Position numbers and translations under genes: made by a program
Notes under the pieces: generated by a model
What the model saw: the letters and a program-made list of their open reading frames with translations, nothing else
Databases searched by the model: none
Told to the model about the DNA's origin: nothing
Source of the DNA: CAYQQR01 sp964420035
GTDB lineage: Bacteria; Bacteroidota; Bacteroidia; Bacteroidales; SM23-62
Assembly: GCA_964420035.1 (NCBI GenBank)
Contig: CAYQQR010000016.1
Location: 1 to 64,000 of the forward strand
Direction of reading: 5' to 3'
DNA: 64,000 nucleotides
Part shown: one piece after another, positions 17,601-24,968 of the stretch
Layout: every line of letters begins with the position of its first letter
Numbering within the stretch: position 1 is the stretch's first letter

Positions 17601-18908
17601 CCTGCATGGAAGGAACTGTATACCCGTAATTTCAGGGACGATTTCTTTTGCAAGACGACCGACAGGAACCTGTGGAAAAAGATCTATGATGTTCCTGACG
17701 AAACCATTTGGTTGATTAGAAACAACCTCAGGGAAAAGCTGATTGAATACGTCAAGGAGAGATATCGTCTGGCATCAGAGCGGTTCCAAGACCATCCCGG
17801 TTATATCCTGGAGGTTATTGAAAATCTCAATCCCAATGCTTTGACCATTGGGTTTGCCAGGAGATTTGCAACTTATAAAAGGGCTCATATGCTCTTCAGG
17901 GATCCGGATCGTTTGTCCAGGATCGTGAATAATGAAGAACACCCGGTTCAGTTTATATATGCAGGAAAGGCCCACCCAAACGATAAAGCAGGTCAGGATT
18001 TGATCAAGATGATCGTCCAGATATCGAAAAGGCCTGATTTTGTGGGTAAGATCATTTTCCTGCAGAATTATGAAATGGATCTTGCCTGGCACCTGGTCAC
18101 GGGTGTGGATGTCTGGTTGAATACCCCTACCAGACCCCTTGAAGCCTCCGGAACCAGCGGTCAGAAGTCTGTAATGAACGGCGGGTTGCACTTCAGCGTC
18201 CTCGACGGTTGGTGGGCAGAAGGTTACAAAGAAGAAGCCGGTTGGGCGATCACCGAGAAGAAGACCTATGATAACCAGGACTTTCAGGATGAGATGGATG
18301 CAGAGACGATCTACAGCATTCTTGAGAATGAGCTGGTCCCTACTTTCTATAATCGCAACGAAGAAGGGGTTCCCGGTAAATGGATCCGGTACATCAAAAA
18401 TTCAATTTCCGGCGTTGCCCCTGAGTTTACCATGACACGGATGTTAATGGACTATGAGCAGAATTATTATAAAAAGCTTATGGCGCGAACTAAGGAAATG
18501 GCCGATAATGATTACAGAAAAGCCAAAGAGCTTGCTTCCTGGAAAAAACGTATCATCAATAGCTGGGAAGACATCGGTGTTCTCTCTGTCAAACATCCGG
18601 ACATTGTAAGGGATACGGTTACCCTTGGAGACTCCTTCCAGGCAGAGGTGGTTGTGGATCTTAAGAACCTGAGGACTGACGAGATTGGTGTGGAGCTGGT
18701 GCACAGGATGAAGGATCAAAATGGTGGGGAACCCGGAAAACCCGTCACGTACCAGTTTGATCTGGAGGGTGTTGAGGATAGCATTGCCACCTATAAGATC
18801 AGTGTTACGCCTGATCATTCAGGTGTTTTTGATTATGCTATCAGGCTTTACCCCTGTCATGAAGACCTTCCGCACAGACAGGATTTTCCCCTGGTGCATT
18901 GGGCCTGA
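14676..18908 (+). CDS. Fused glycogen synthase (GT3) and alpha-glucan phosphorylase (GT35)
   Basis: This 1410-residue polypeptide joins two opposite activities. Residues about 10-550 are a eukaryote-type GT3 glycogen synthase: FEVSWEVCNKVGGIHTVIASK-type start (cut here at FEVSWEVCNKVGG), HFHEWMTGTG, TTHATVLGR, and SYYEPWGYTPLE with the E-x7-E glutamates 436 and 444. The arginine cluster that mediates glucose-6-phosphate control in eukaryotes is not evident. Residues about 565-1300 are a short-form GlgP: YFSMEFGLHHS, GGLGILAGDYLKEASD, CNEGHAAF, TTHTPVPAGHD, and the PLP site EASGTSGQKSVMNGG with Lys1164. A beta-rich C-terminal domain follows. Both active sites look intact. The reading frame is continuous with no sign of a sequencing fusion. 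It shares the cluster with GH57 upstream, and converges with glgB at its stop. Confidence 0.94.
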   Translation: MEKELMKPDFLFEVSWEVCNKVGGIHTVIASKVQTAKALMENNYALIGPDVWRDSDENPDFEEDRNLFKAWRGKAAQEGLRVRTGWWKIPGRPMAIIVDFTPFMAEKDKILAKFWESYKLDSISGQWDYIEPTLFGYAAGKVIESFSRNNLGVRDRIIAHFHEWMTGTGLLYLKEFMPQIATVFTTHATVLGRSIAGNQLPLYEKIKQYDREAKSNDFNVTSKQSCEMLSAQNADAFTTVSSITAMECSHFLAQGVDVVTPNGFEEDLVPQNSEYDKKRYEAREKLIQVSRHLLGYDLKDPFFIATSGRYEFKNKGIDLFIESLGKLKKELKADRDIVGWVLIPAGHHGPKRDLLDKLNGADVGVEKNHVTHYLNDPEHDPVLGAIKHFNLSNKKPDPVRIIFVPCYLNGQDGIFNMPYYDILMGMDLTIFPSYYEPWGYTPLESLAFKVPTITTTLAGFGMWVKDKYPDHGKSIFVLDRNDHNDEDVVKGIMDATTTMLSVPDKEYAEIRELCVEVARIALWSKQFGYYRQAYDLAMQKASKRTNLYVEAAQTKFLTPGIQSVHPGWRHFVVQKSVPKELQPLELLAKNLWWSWNQDAIELFESVDKELWKESGENPIVLLENTSLKMYQSLAGNKQFMKKLESVYARFREYMDQKAHAVKPRVAYFSMEFGLHHSFKSYSGGLGILAGDYLKEASDSNRDIVGIGLLYRKGYFTQRMSANGEQFSVYEAQDFSKLPSAPVRDSEGNWMMISIQLPGRTLRVRVWKMELGRVDLYLLDTDFEANTEQDRSVTHQLYGGDNENRLKQELVLGIGGIRALMAMDIQPDLYHCNEGHAAFIGLECLRGLISDRSLTFQEALECVRASTLFTTHTPVPAGHDTFDEGLLRMYLAHYPELLQISWDELMGLGRLHPEDIDEPFSMSYLAVNCSQETNGVSRLHGAVTRNMFSDLYKGYTPEELYIGHVTNGVHIPTWTAPAWKELYTRNFRDDFFCKTTDRNLWKKIYDVPDETIWLIRNNLREKLIEYVKERYRLASERFQDHPGYILEVIENLNPNALTIGFARRFATYKRAHMLFRDPDRLSRIVNNEEHPVQFIYAGKAHPNDKAGQDLIKMIVQISKRPDFVGKIIFLQNYEMDLAWHLVTGVDVWLNTPTRPLEASGTSGQKSVMNGGLHFSVLDGWWAEGYKEEAGWAITEKKTYDNQDFQDEMDAETIYSILENELVPTFYNRNEEGVPGKWIRYIKNSISGVAPEFTMTRMLMDYEQNYYKKLMARTKEMADNDYRKAKELASWKKRIINSWEDIGVLSVKHPDIVRDTVTLGDSFQAEVVVDLKNLRTDEIGVELVHRMKDQNGGEPGKPVTYQFDLEGVEDSIATYKISVTPDHSGVFDYAIRLYPCHEDLPHRQDFPLVHWA

Positions 18909-20924
18909 TCAGTATACCCGCTTGCCCGGGGCCTGGTGAAATACCAGTGCGCAGCGTGCAGGAAGATAGATCTTCAGATAGAAAGTGTCGGTCACTTTCC
19001 CTGAAGCTACCGGATAATAGGTCATTTGGTTGTCCACGCGACCCTGTCCCCCGTAGGCGGGAGCATCACTATCCAGTACGATCCTGCATTTTCCTCCCTT
19101 TACCGGGATACCGTAATCGTTATAGCTGGTGGTTGGCGAGAAATTAAACACGAAGATCAGCGATCCGCGTTTAAAGGCCAGTACCTGGTCGCCCCTGTTC
19201 GCCGTGATCAGCCAGGGCCAGGGATGGCTGAGTATCTTGTGTTCTTCGATCACATGGATCATATCCCTGTCGAAGTCGGAGAGATAGTGATATTTCAAAT
19301 CGTCCCGTTGCGCCAGGCTCCACTGTCTTCTCGCGTAATGGTAGGACCAGTTATTGCCTTCCCGGGGGAAATCAATCCATTCCGGGTGACCGAATTCATT
19401 CCCCATGAAATTAAGATAGGCCCCTCCGGCGGTAGCCAGGGTAACCAGGCGAATCATCTTGTGTAATGCAATGCCCCGGTCGACGGTCAGGCTCTCCGTA
19501 TTTTTCGCCATATAGTCATACATGTCCTTGTCGATCAGGCGGAAGATGATGGTTTTGTCCCCCACCAGAGCCTGGTCGTGCGACTCTGCATAAGATACTG
19601 TCTTTTCCTCATTCCTGTGCCGGCTGAGTTCATAGTAGATATGTTCGACGTCCCAGTGTTCATCAGGCAACTCTTTAATGATCCTGATCCAGTAATCGGG
19701 GATACCCATGGCCATCCGGTAACCAAATCCCATTCCGCCTTCCTCAAGCGGTGCCGCCAGTCCGGGCATGGCACTCATCTCTTCGGCAATGGTTATGCTC
19801 CCGGGATGTACCTCTTTTATTAATTTGTTGACCAGGCTCAGGTATACGATGGCAGCTTCATCCTGGGTTCCATCAAAATACATGTCGTAAGAGATGAAAT
19901 CGATGTTCAGTCCATGATTCAGGTATAGCATACTGGTTACTCCGTCGAACCGGAAACCATCGAGCCGGTATTCCTCCAGCCAGTACTTTGCATTGGAAAG
20001 CAGGAAATGAAGCACTTCATTCTTATCGTAGTTAAAACACAGAGAATCCCATGCCAGGTGCTCTCCCCGGGTTCCTTCGTGAAAAAACTGGTAAGGTGTC
20101 CCGTCATATTTGCCCAGGCCCTCAACTTCATTTTTAACGGCATGGGAATGGACCAGGTCCATAATAACCCGCAATCCCAAACCATGGGCCTCATCTATCA
20201 GGGCTTTCAGCTCCTCCGGGGTTCCAAAACGGGAAGAAGCCGCAAAAAAGCTGGATACATGATAACCAAAGGAACCGTAATAGGGATGTTCCTGCAGGGC
20301 CATCAGCTGGACGGTATTATAACCTGCCCTTTTTATCCAGGGTAGCACATCCCTCCTGAAGGCATCATAGGAATTGATCCCGGGTTCCTCGGTCGACATG
20401 CCCACATGCGCTTCATAGATGAGGGGAGGCATCTTCTTCAGATCGGGGACCTGGTGTTTCCAGCGGTACGGTTCTGGGGGATCCCAGGCCTGGGCATTGA
20501 AAACAAGACTTTCCGGATCCTGTACGACGCGCCGGTGCCAGGCCGGTATTCGCTCTCCCTCGCCCCCGGGCCAGCGCAGATACAATTTAAACAGGTCCTG
20601 GTGTTTGAGCTGATCAGGTTCCAGTTGAAGCTCCCACTGACCGGCTTCCTTTTGAGTGAAAGCATACGAAGGACGGGGCTTCCAGGCGTTCTTATCACAG
20701 ATCAGGAATATTTCCGACGCATTCGGTGCCCACTCCCGCGTGATCCAGCCCCGGTTGTTTCGATGCAGGCCGAAGTATTGATGACCGTTGGCAAAATCGA
20801 TAAGCTTTCCACTTTCGTCAACAAGTTCACGCTCTTTTCTTTTCCAAAGATCCTTGCGCCCGCGAATGACTTCCGCGTAGGGCCCAAGCCAGGGATCCTT
20901 CGTGATCAGGGGTATATCTTCCAT
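18909..20924 (-). CDS. glgB: 1,4-alpha-glucan branching enzyme, eukaryote-like GH13
   Basis: The 671-residue enzyme makes alpha-1,6 branches in glycogen. It has an N-terminal CBM48-like domain (NRGWITREWAPNAS), then the GH13 barrel with IMDLVHSHAVKN, DGFRFDGVTSM (nucleophile Asp327), TIAEEMSAMP (acid/base Glu381) and AESHDQALVGDK (Asp450), followed by a C-terminal beta domain. Length and motifs match the eukaryotic-type GH13_8 subgroup rather than the bacterial GlgB. This pairs logically with the eukaryote-type GT3 synthase beside it. The gene is convergent, with its stop immediately adjacent to the stop of the GT3-GT35 fusion (no gap), so they cannot share an mRNA. Confidence 0.95.
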   Translation of the reverse strand: MEDIPLITKDPWLGPYAEVIRGRKDLWKRKERELVDESGKLIDFANGHQYFGLHRNNRGWITREWAPNASEIFLICDKNAWKPRPSYAFTQKEAGQWELQLEPDQLKHQDLFKLYLRWPGGEGERIPAWHRRVVQDPESLVFNAQAWDPPEPYRWKHQVPDLKKMPPLIYEAHVGMSTEEPGINSYDAFRRDVLPWIKRAGYNTVQLMALQEHPYYGSFGYHVSSFFAASSRFGTPEELKALIDEAHGLGLRVIMDLVHSHAVKNEVEGLGKYDGTPYQFFHEGTRGEHLAWDSLCFNYDKNEVLHFLLSNAKYWLEEYRLDGFRFDGVTSMLYLNHGLNIDFISYDMYFDGTQDEAAIVYLSLVNKLIKEVHPGSITIAEEMSAMPGLAAPLEEGGMGFGYRMAMGIPDYWIRIIKELPDEHWDVEHIYYELSRHRNEEKTVSYAESHDQALVGDKTIIFRLIDKDMYDYMAKNTESLTVDRGIALHKMIRLVTLATAGGAYLNFMGNEFGHPEWIDFPREGNNWSYHYARRQWSLAQRDDLKYHYLSDFDRDMIHVIEEHKILSHPWPWLITANRGDQVLAFKRGSLIFVFNFSPTTSYNDYGIPVKGGKCRIVLDSDAPAYGGQGRVDNQMTYYPVASGKVTDTFYLKIYLPARCALVFHQAPGKRVY

Positions 20925-20959
20925 GATATATGTGTGAAGTCAAGGTAGTTAAATTTTGT

Positions 20960-20967
20960 TATTTTTG
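20960..20967 (+). promoter_or_regulatory. Candidate -7 promoter element for ribF
   Basis: TATTTTTG matches TAnnTTTG and lies 20 bp before the ribF ATG. The -33 element is weak, so this is a position-plus-motif call. Confidence 0.5.
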
Positions 20968-20987
20968 CACATTCCTGAGGTAAAGCT

Positions 20988-21938
20988 ATGCAAATTTGGC
21001 CGGGCATAAAGAAGTTTAATGTTACTCATCCCGTTATAACAATAGGGATATTCGACGGGGTACACCTGGGCCACCAGGCTATTCTGCAAAGAGTGAAAGA
21101 AAAAGCCGCAGCGCTAAATGGCAGCTCCGTCGTACTCACCCTCTGGCCCCATCCCAGAATGGTACTTTCCGGCAACAAGAAAGAACTAAAACTTCTGACC
21201 TCTTTAGAGGAGAAGTCCGGGCTGATTAGACAAAACGGCATCGATCATCTGCTGGTGCTTCCCTTCGACCTGGAATTCTCCATGCGTACCGCCCATGAAT
21301 TCATTGAAAACATCCTGGTGAAGCAATGCCGGATCAGCCACCTGGTGGTTGGCTTTAATCATCGCTTCGGACACGACCGGCAAGGGAACCTTAAAGAGCT
21401 TAAGGCCCATGCAAAGCAGTACGGCTTCACGATTGAGAAACTGGAGCCGTTTAAGCTCAAACAAAAGGAAGTCAGCTCCTCTCTCATCCGGGACCATATC
21501 CTCAAAGGGGATATTTCAGCTGCCAACCAATTACTGGGATACCCCTATTTTTTCCAGGGAAAGGTTGTTGGCGGAAACAAGGTGGGCAGAACCATCGGGT
21601 TTCCCACAGCCAATATTCAGCCTGAGTTCGATCTCAAACTCATTCCCATGGAAGGAGTTTATGCGGTCCGGGTCCGGTTCAACGGTAAAATCCGGCCCGG
21701 TATGCTGAACATTGGTTTCAGGCCGACGGTCGAAGATAACGCGGAGCGGCGAAGGAGCATCGAAGTGCATATACCGGGCTTTGAAGGCAGCATGTATGAT
21801 CAGCACCTGAAAGTATCCTTTGTGGAACGAATCCGGGATGAAATGAAATTCAGGGATGTCCGGGTCCTTAAAGAACAATTGCAGAAAGACAGGAAAATTA
21901 TTATGAAAATTCTGGGCTCACCTGATCATGCTTCATAG
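20988..21938 (+). CDS. ribF: Bifunctional riboflavin kinase / FAD synthetase
   Basis: RibF phosphorylates riboflavin to FMN and adenylylates FMN to FAD. The 316-residue protein has the N-terminal nucleotidyltransferase domain with GIFDGVHLGHQAIL and, further on, VVGFNHRFGHDRQG and the SSSLIRD motif. The C-terminal flavokinase domain has VGGNKVGRTIGFPTAN and EGVYAVRV, MLNIGFRPTV and the EVHIPGF segment. Length is normal for the family. It has its own -7 element and is divergent from glgB. The next gene, ahcY, follows after 61 bp with its own promoter-like motif. Confidence 0.96.
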   Translation: MQIWPGIKKFNVTHPVITIGIFDGVHLGHQAILQRVKEKAAALNGSSVVLTLWPHPRMVLSGNKKELKLLTSLEEKSGLIRQNGIDHLLVLPFDLEFSMRTAHEFIENILVKQCRISHLVVGFNHRFGHDRQGNLKELKAHAKQYGFTIEKLEPFKLKQKEVSSSLIRDHILKGDISAANQLLGYPYFFQGKVVGGNKVGRTIGFPTANIQPEFDLKLIPMEGVYAVRVRFNGKIRPGMLNIGFRPTVEDNAERRRSIEVHIPGFEGSMYDQHLKVSFVERIRDEMKFRDVRVLKEQLQKDRKIIMKILGSPDHAS

Positions 21939-21973
21939 AGTAACATTATGGACCGGGGATTGTTATAAATTAG

Positions 21974-21981
21974 TAAATTTG
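21974..21981 (+). promoter_or_regulatory. Candidate -7 promoter element for ahcY
   Basis: TAAATTTG matches TAnnTTTG and lies 18 bp before the ahcY ATG. The 61-bp gap leaves no room for a SAM or SAH riboswitch. Confidence 0.5.
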
Positions 21982-21999
21982 TAAAAACACGGATAAACA

Positions 22000-23424
22000 A
22001 TGAAGAACGGAACTACAGCAGTGCAAACGTTAGCTTACAAGATCAAGAATATCGGTCTTGCCGAATACGGCAGAAAGGAAATAGAGATCGCAGAAAAAGA
22101 AATGCCCGGCTTGATGGCTATCCGGAAAAAGTACGGACCGGACAAGCCGTTGAAAGGGGCAAAGATAACCGGGTCTCTTCATATGACCATACAAACTGCG
22201 GTTTTGATTGAAACCTTGATTGAGCTGGGTGCAGAGGTTCGCTGGGCCTCCTGTAATATATTTTCAACCCAGGATCATGCTGCTGCAGCCATGGCACAGC
22301 GGGGTGTTCCCGTGTTCGCGTGGAAAGGAGAAACCCTGGAAGAATACTGGTGGTGCACCGAGCAGGCACTTACTTTTCCGGATGCCGACGGACCGGATCT
22401 GATCGTTGACGACGGGGGTGATGCCACCCTGCTGGTGCATAAAGGCTACGAAGCGGAACAGGATCCGGGCCTGCTCGAAAAGAAGCCGGCCAACAAGGAA
22501 GAAGCCATCATCATGAGCCGGATACGTGAAGCCATCAGCAATTCACCCGGAAAATGGACCCGGATGGGCGAGCACATTAAAGGGGTTTCGGAAGAAACCA
22601 CCACCGGAAACAACAGGTTGTATCAAAGAAAAAAACAAAACACACTCCTGTTCCCTGCTGTCAATGTCAATGATTCCGTTACAAAATCAAAATTCGATAA
22701 CCTTTACGGATGCCGGGAATCCCTGGCTGATGGTATCAAAAGAGCCACCGATGTGATGATCGCGGGTAAGGTGGTCGTGGTACTGGGTTACGGAGATGTC
22801 GGAAAAGGATGTGCAAAATCCATGCGTTCTTACGGAGCCCGAGTGGTCGTTACCGAGATTGATCCCATCTGTGCCCTGCAGGCCGCTATGGAAGGATTCG
22901 AGGTCAAAACCCTTGAAGAAGTACTGGATGAAGGAAACATCTACGTTACCGCCACCGGAAACCGGGATGTCATTACCGCAGAACATATGGCCCAAATGAA
23001 AGACCAGGCCATTGTTTGCAATATAGGGCACTTCGATAACGAGATTCAGGTGGATAACCTTAACGAGGACCCGGAGATTCAAAAAACCAATATCAAACCG
23101 CAGGTGGACAAATATACCTGGAAAGATGGTCATAGCATCTTCATGCTTGCCGAAGGCCGGCTGGTGAACCTTGGCTGTGCCACGGGCCACCCCTCCTTTG
23201 TGATGAGCAATTCATTCTCCAACCAGGTCCTGGCACAAATGGACCTCTGGCAGAACGACTATGAAATAGACGTTTACAGGCTGTCCAAACAGCTGGACGA
23301 AGAAGTGGCCCGGCTGCACCTGAAGCAACTGGGCGTCAAGCTTACCGAACTGACCGATGAACAAGCCGAATACCTGGACGTGGACAAGAAGGGTCCCTTT
23401 AAGCCCGATCACTACAGGTATTAG
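22000..23424 (+). CDS. ahcY: Adenosylhomocysteinase
   Basis: AhcY splits S-adenosylhomocysteine to adenosine and homocysteine, recycling the methyl cycle product. The 474-residue cytoplasmic protein has ITGSLHMTIQTAVLIETL, SCNIFSTQDHAAAAM, the catalytic NDSVTKSKFDNLYGCRESL region, the NAD-binding VVLGYGDVGKGCA, and the C-terminal GPFKPDHYRY ending typical of the family. Length includes the usual 40-residue insertion of many bacterial members. It is monocistronic between ribF and a convergent lipoprotein gene. Confidence 0.97.
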   Translation: MKNGTTAVQTLAYKIKNIGLAEYGRKEIEIAEKEMPGLMAIRKKYGPDKPLKGAKITGSLHMTIQTAVLIETLIELGAEVRWASCNIFSTQDHAAAAMAQRGVPVFAWKGETLEEYWWCTEQALTFPDADGPDLIVDDGGDATLLVHKGYEAEQDPGLLEKKPANKEEAIIMSRIREAISNSPGKWTRMGEHIKGVSEETTTGNNRLYQRKKQNTLLFPAVNVNDSVTKSKFDNLYGCRESLADGIKRATDVMIAGKVVVVLGYGDVGKGCAKSMRSYGARVVVTEIDPICALQAAMEGFEVKTLEEVLDEGNIYVTATGNRDVITAEHMAQMKDQAIVCNIGHFDNEIQVDNLNEDPEIQKTNIKPQVDKYTWKDGHSIFMLAEGRLVNLGCATGHPSFVMSNSFSNQVLAQMDLWQNDYEIDVYRLSKQLDEEVARLHLKQLGVKLTELTDEQAEYLDVDKKGPFKPDHYRY

Positions 23425-23438
23425 AAGTTTTAAGGTCT

Positions 23439-23948
23439 TTAGTTTCTGATTAAAAGGCGACCGGAACCGACTGTGGTTTCATATTGCTGCAGGGGCAGGG
23501 CAGCCGGTCCTTTCTGCACATCTCCATAGGAGGGCAGGACGAAAACAGAGCTGCAGCAGGGGCAGTAGGGCAGCAGACCGGTTTTTTCATCCAGGAGGGT
23601 GGCACAATAATCGGTCAGGGCATTGAAAGTACAAGTTCTGTCGAAGGCCCAATACTCAAATTCACCGGCCCTGTAAATATAGAGGCCGTTCCCGTAGACC
23701 GGCTGACTGATTCTTACGTCCTGTAATTGAGTGCCCGGAAAAGACATTCGTCCGGCCAGGTTATTCTCTATGGGTTCTATCATGGCTGCCATTCCGATAC
23801 CCAGGTTGGCCAGGTCGGTGTACAGGCCAAGGTCAAGTCTTACTTTCACATAAGGCACATAATCCCTCCGGTCATCTTTACAGGAAGAAGGCAGGATCAT
23901 AAGGAGTATAATCGCAAAAAGCTTTAACTTTACAGTGTAATGGGGCAT
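23439..23948 (-). CDS. Rieske-fold-like lipoprotein with non-canonical cysteine cluster
   Basis: The 169-residue precursor has a lipoprotein signal ending at Cys23 (ILPSSC). Its C-terminal half resembles the small Rieske-like lipoproteins common in Bacteroidota: a beta strand with FDRTC, a second Cys15 region, PYCPCCSSVF and a late GPAALPLQQYETTV strand. Cysteines are at about 106, 115, 129, 131 and 132. No histidine sits in the usual CxH...CxxH ligand positions, so a normal Rieske [2Fe-2S] centre is not supported; a Cys-only cluster, zinc site or bare fold is possible. Family similarity is recalled from pattern, not searched. Its start codon overlaps the divergent gene at 23940 by 9 bp, so one of the two starts is probably different. 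Confidence 0.6.
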   Translation of the reverse strand: MPHYTVKLKLFAIILLMILPSSCKDDRRDYVPYVKVRLDLGLYTDLANLGIGMAAMIEPIENNLAGRMSFPGTQLQDVRISQPVYGNGLYIYRAGEFEYWAFDRTCTFNALTDYCATLLDEKTGLLPYCPCCSSVFVLPSYGDVQKGPAALPLQQYETTVGSGRLLIRN

Positions 23949-24260
23949 CGAAAATCTTTGCTGAATAGTCGAAATTTAATAAAATTACGGCAGAGTCGGT
24001 TGATTATTGTGAGCGTGGCGTTTTTCTTTATAGCCTGCAGTTCCCCCAGAGGGTCACGGCAGGCAAGAAAGACCGAAAGACAGTTGGAACGCGGGGATGC
24101 CCGGGAGCGCCGGGCACTGGATCGGCAGCACCGGAAAGATTTGAAGCGGCACTATAAGGTGCAGACCAGGGAAGTGAGGAAGCGTATGAGGAAAAACAGG
24201 AGGAATACGGAATATTCCTACAGAAAGCGCAGAAAATCGACCGGCAAAGGTAAGAGATGA
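23940..24260 (+). CDS. Small, very basic putative lipoprotein
   Basis: I do not recognise a functional family. The 106-residue product has a basic N-terminus, a hydrophobic stretch VSVAFFFIACSS that looks like a lipobox, and then about 70 residues dominated by Arg, Lys, Gln and Glu (for example RHYKVQTREVRKRMRKNRR) that should form a charged helix. Similar short basic lipoproteins occur in other Bacteroidota. An in-frame TTG at 24000 would give a shorter, more usual signal peptide and avoid the 9-bp face-to-face overlap with the divergent gene, so the start is uncertain. It is followed after 22 bp by an acidic membrane-anchored protein. Confidence 0.6.
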   Translation: MGHRKSLLNSRNLIKLRQSRLIIVSVAFFFIACSSPRGSRQARKTERQLERGDARERRALDRQHRKDLKRHYKVQTREVRKRMRKNRRNTEYSYRKRRKSTGKGKR

Positions 24261-24282
24261 GTCATCATAAAAATATATTATC

Positions 24283-24852
24283 ATGAATATCGACCTGGAT
24301 CTTGATACCATTATTTATATCATCATTACCATCCTTGTTATCGCCTCCAGCTTTCTGGGCAAAAAAAAGAAAAAACAGCAAGAAGCCGCCGCAGCGCGAT
24401 CCCGGGGGGATACCGGCAGCAGCAATGACCAGGATTATGATGAATATGATGGGGACATGGAGGACAGGGATTGGGACAGCGACTTCAACTTTGACCGCGA
24501 GGACCTGACCGAATATACCCCGGTGGAAACTGCAATGAAGGAGAAAGAAACTGTTGCTGATAAAGTGGCAATAGCAAAGACAGAGAAACAAATGGCTGTC
24601 AGCAAAGAAGATATGGCCACAGCAGAGCATGAGGTTTTTACTTATGATCAGGAGATTGAAGATGAGGAGGCGCAATTCTCAAAGATGGGTCCGGACAAAA
24701 CCCTCGAAGAAGAGGAAATAGGCGATGATGAAAGTATGGAAATAGCCTATGAGCAGGAAGACGAAAAAATCTCTGGCAAAGAAGGGTTCCAATTTGATCC
24801 GGTGAAAGCGGTCATTTTCTCGGAGATCCTGAAGCGTAAAGAGGAATTTTGA
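24283..24852 (+). CDS. Acidic single-pass membrane protein of unknown function
   Basis: The 189-residue product has one N-terminal transmembrane segment (IIYIIITILVIASSFLG) followed directly by a Lys-rich stop-transfer run, then a long, strongly acidic, probably disordered region, and a conserved-looking C-terminal motif FDPVKAVIFSEILKRK. The same kind of C-terminal motif (AVIYSEIL) is familiar from uncharacterised Bacteroidota proteins. No enzyme domain is visible. It is 22 bp after the basic lipoprotein gene, and the two have opposite charge, which would be compatible with interaction, but this is only inference. Confidence 0.7.
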   Translation: MNIDLDLDTIIYIIITILVIASSFLGKKKKKQQEAAAARSRGDTGSSNDQDYDEYDGDMEDRDWDSDFNFDREDLTEYTPVETAMKEKETVADKVAIAKTEKQMAVSKEDMATAEHEVFTYDQEIEDEEAQFSKMGPDKTLEEEEIGDDESMEIAYEQEDEKISGKEGFQFDPVKAVIFSEILKRKEEF

Positions 24853-24894
24853 TTTTCCGCGGGTCCTTGAAATTTATTGATTATTAATTTTTTA

Positions 24895-24902
24895 TATCTT
24901 TG
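24895..24902 (+). promoter_or_regulatory. -7 promoter element of greA
   Basis: TATCTTTG matches TAnnTTTG. A TTTA word 18 bp upstream (24873-24876) is a one-mismatch -33 candidate. Transcription would start near 24907, immediately before the leader hairpin. Confidence 0.6.
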
Positions 24903-24910
24903 CAACAAAA

Positions 24911-24937
24911 GAGTTCCGTCTTGCGGGATTCTTTTTT
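24911..24937 (+). terminator. Intrinsic terminator in the greA leader (possible attenuator)
   Basis: GAGTTCCG (24911-24918) pairs with CGGGATTC (24924-24931) in an 8-bp stem with two G-U pairs and a 5-nt loop, followed at once by TTTTTT. It lies between the greA -7 element and the greA ATG at 24969, so most transcripts from that promoter should meet it. The arrangement resembles the E. coli greA leader, where a terminator yields the short GraL RNA. Confidence 0.6.
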
Positions 24938-24968
24938 CTTTTAAGGTGCAGCAGTAAAAATATTTCCA

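Noticed and set aside
21939..21999. SAM/SAH riboswitch before ahcY
   Set aside because: The gap is only 61 bp and holds a promoter-like -7 motif; there is no aptamer-sized structure.
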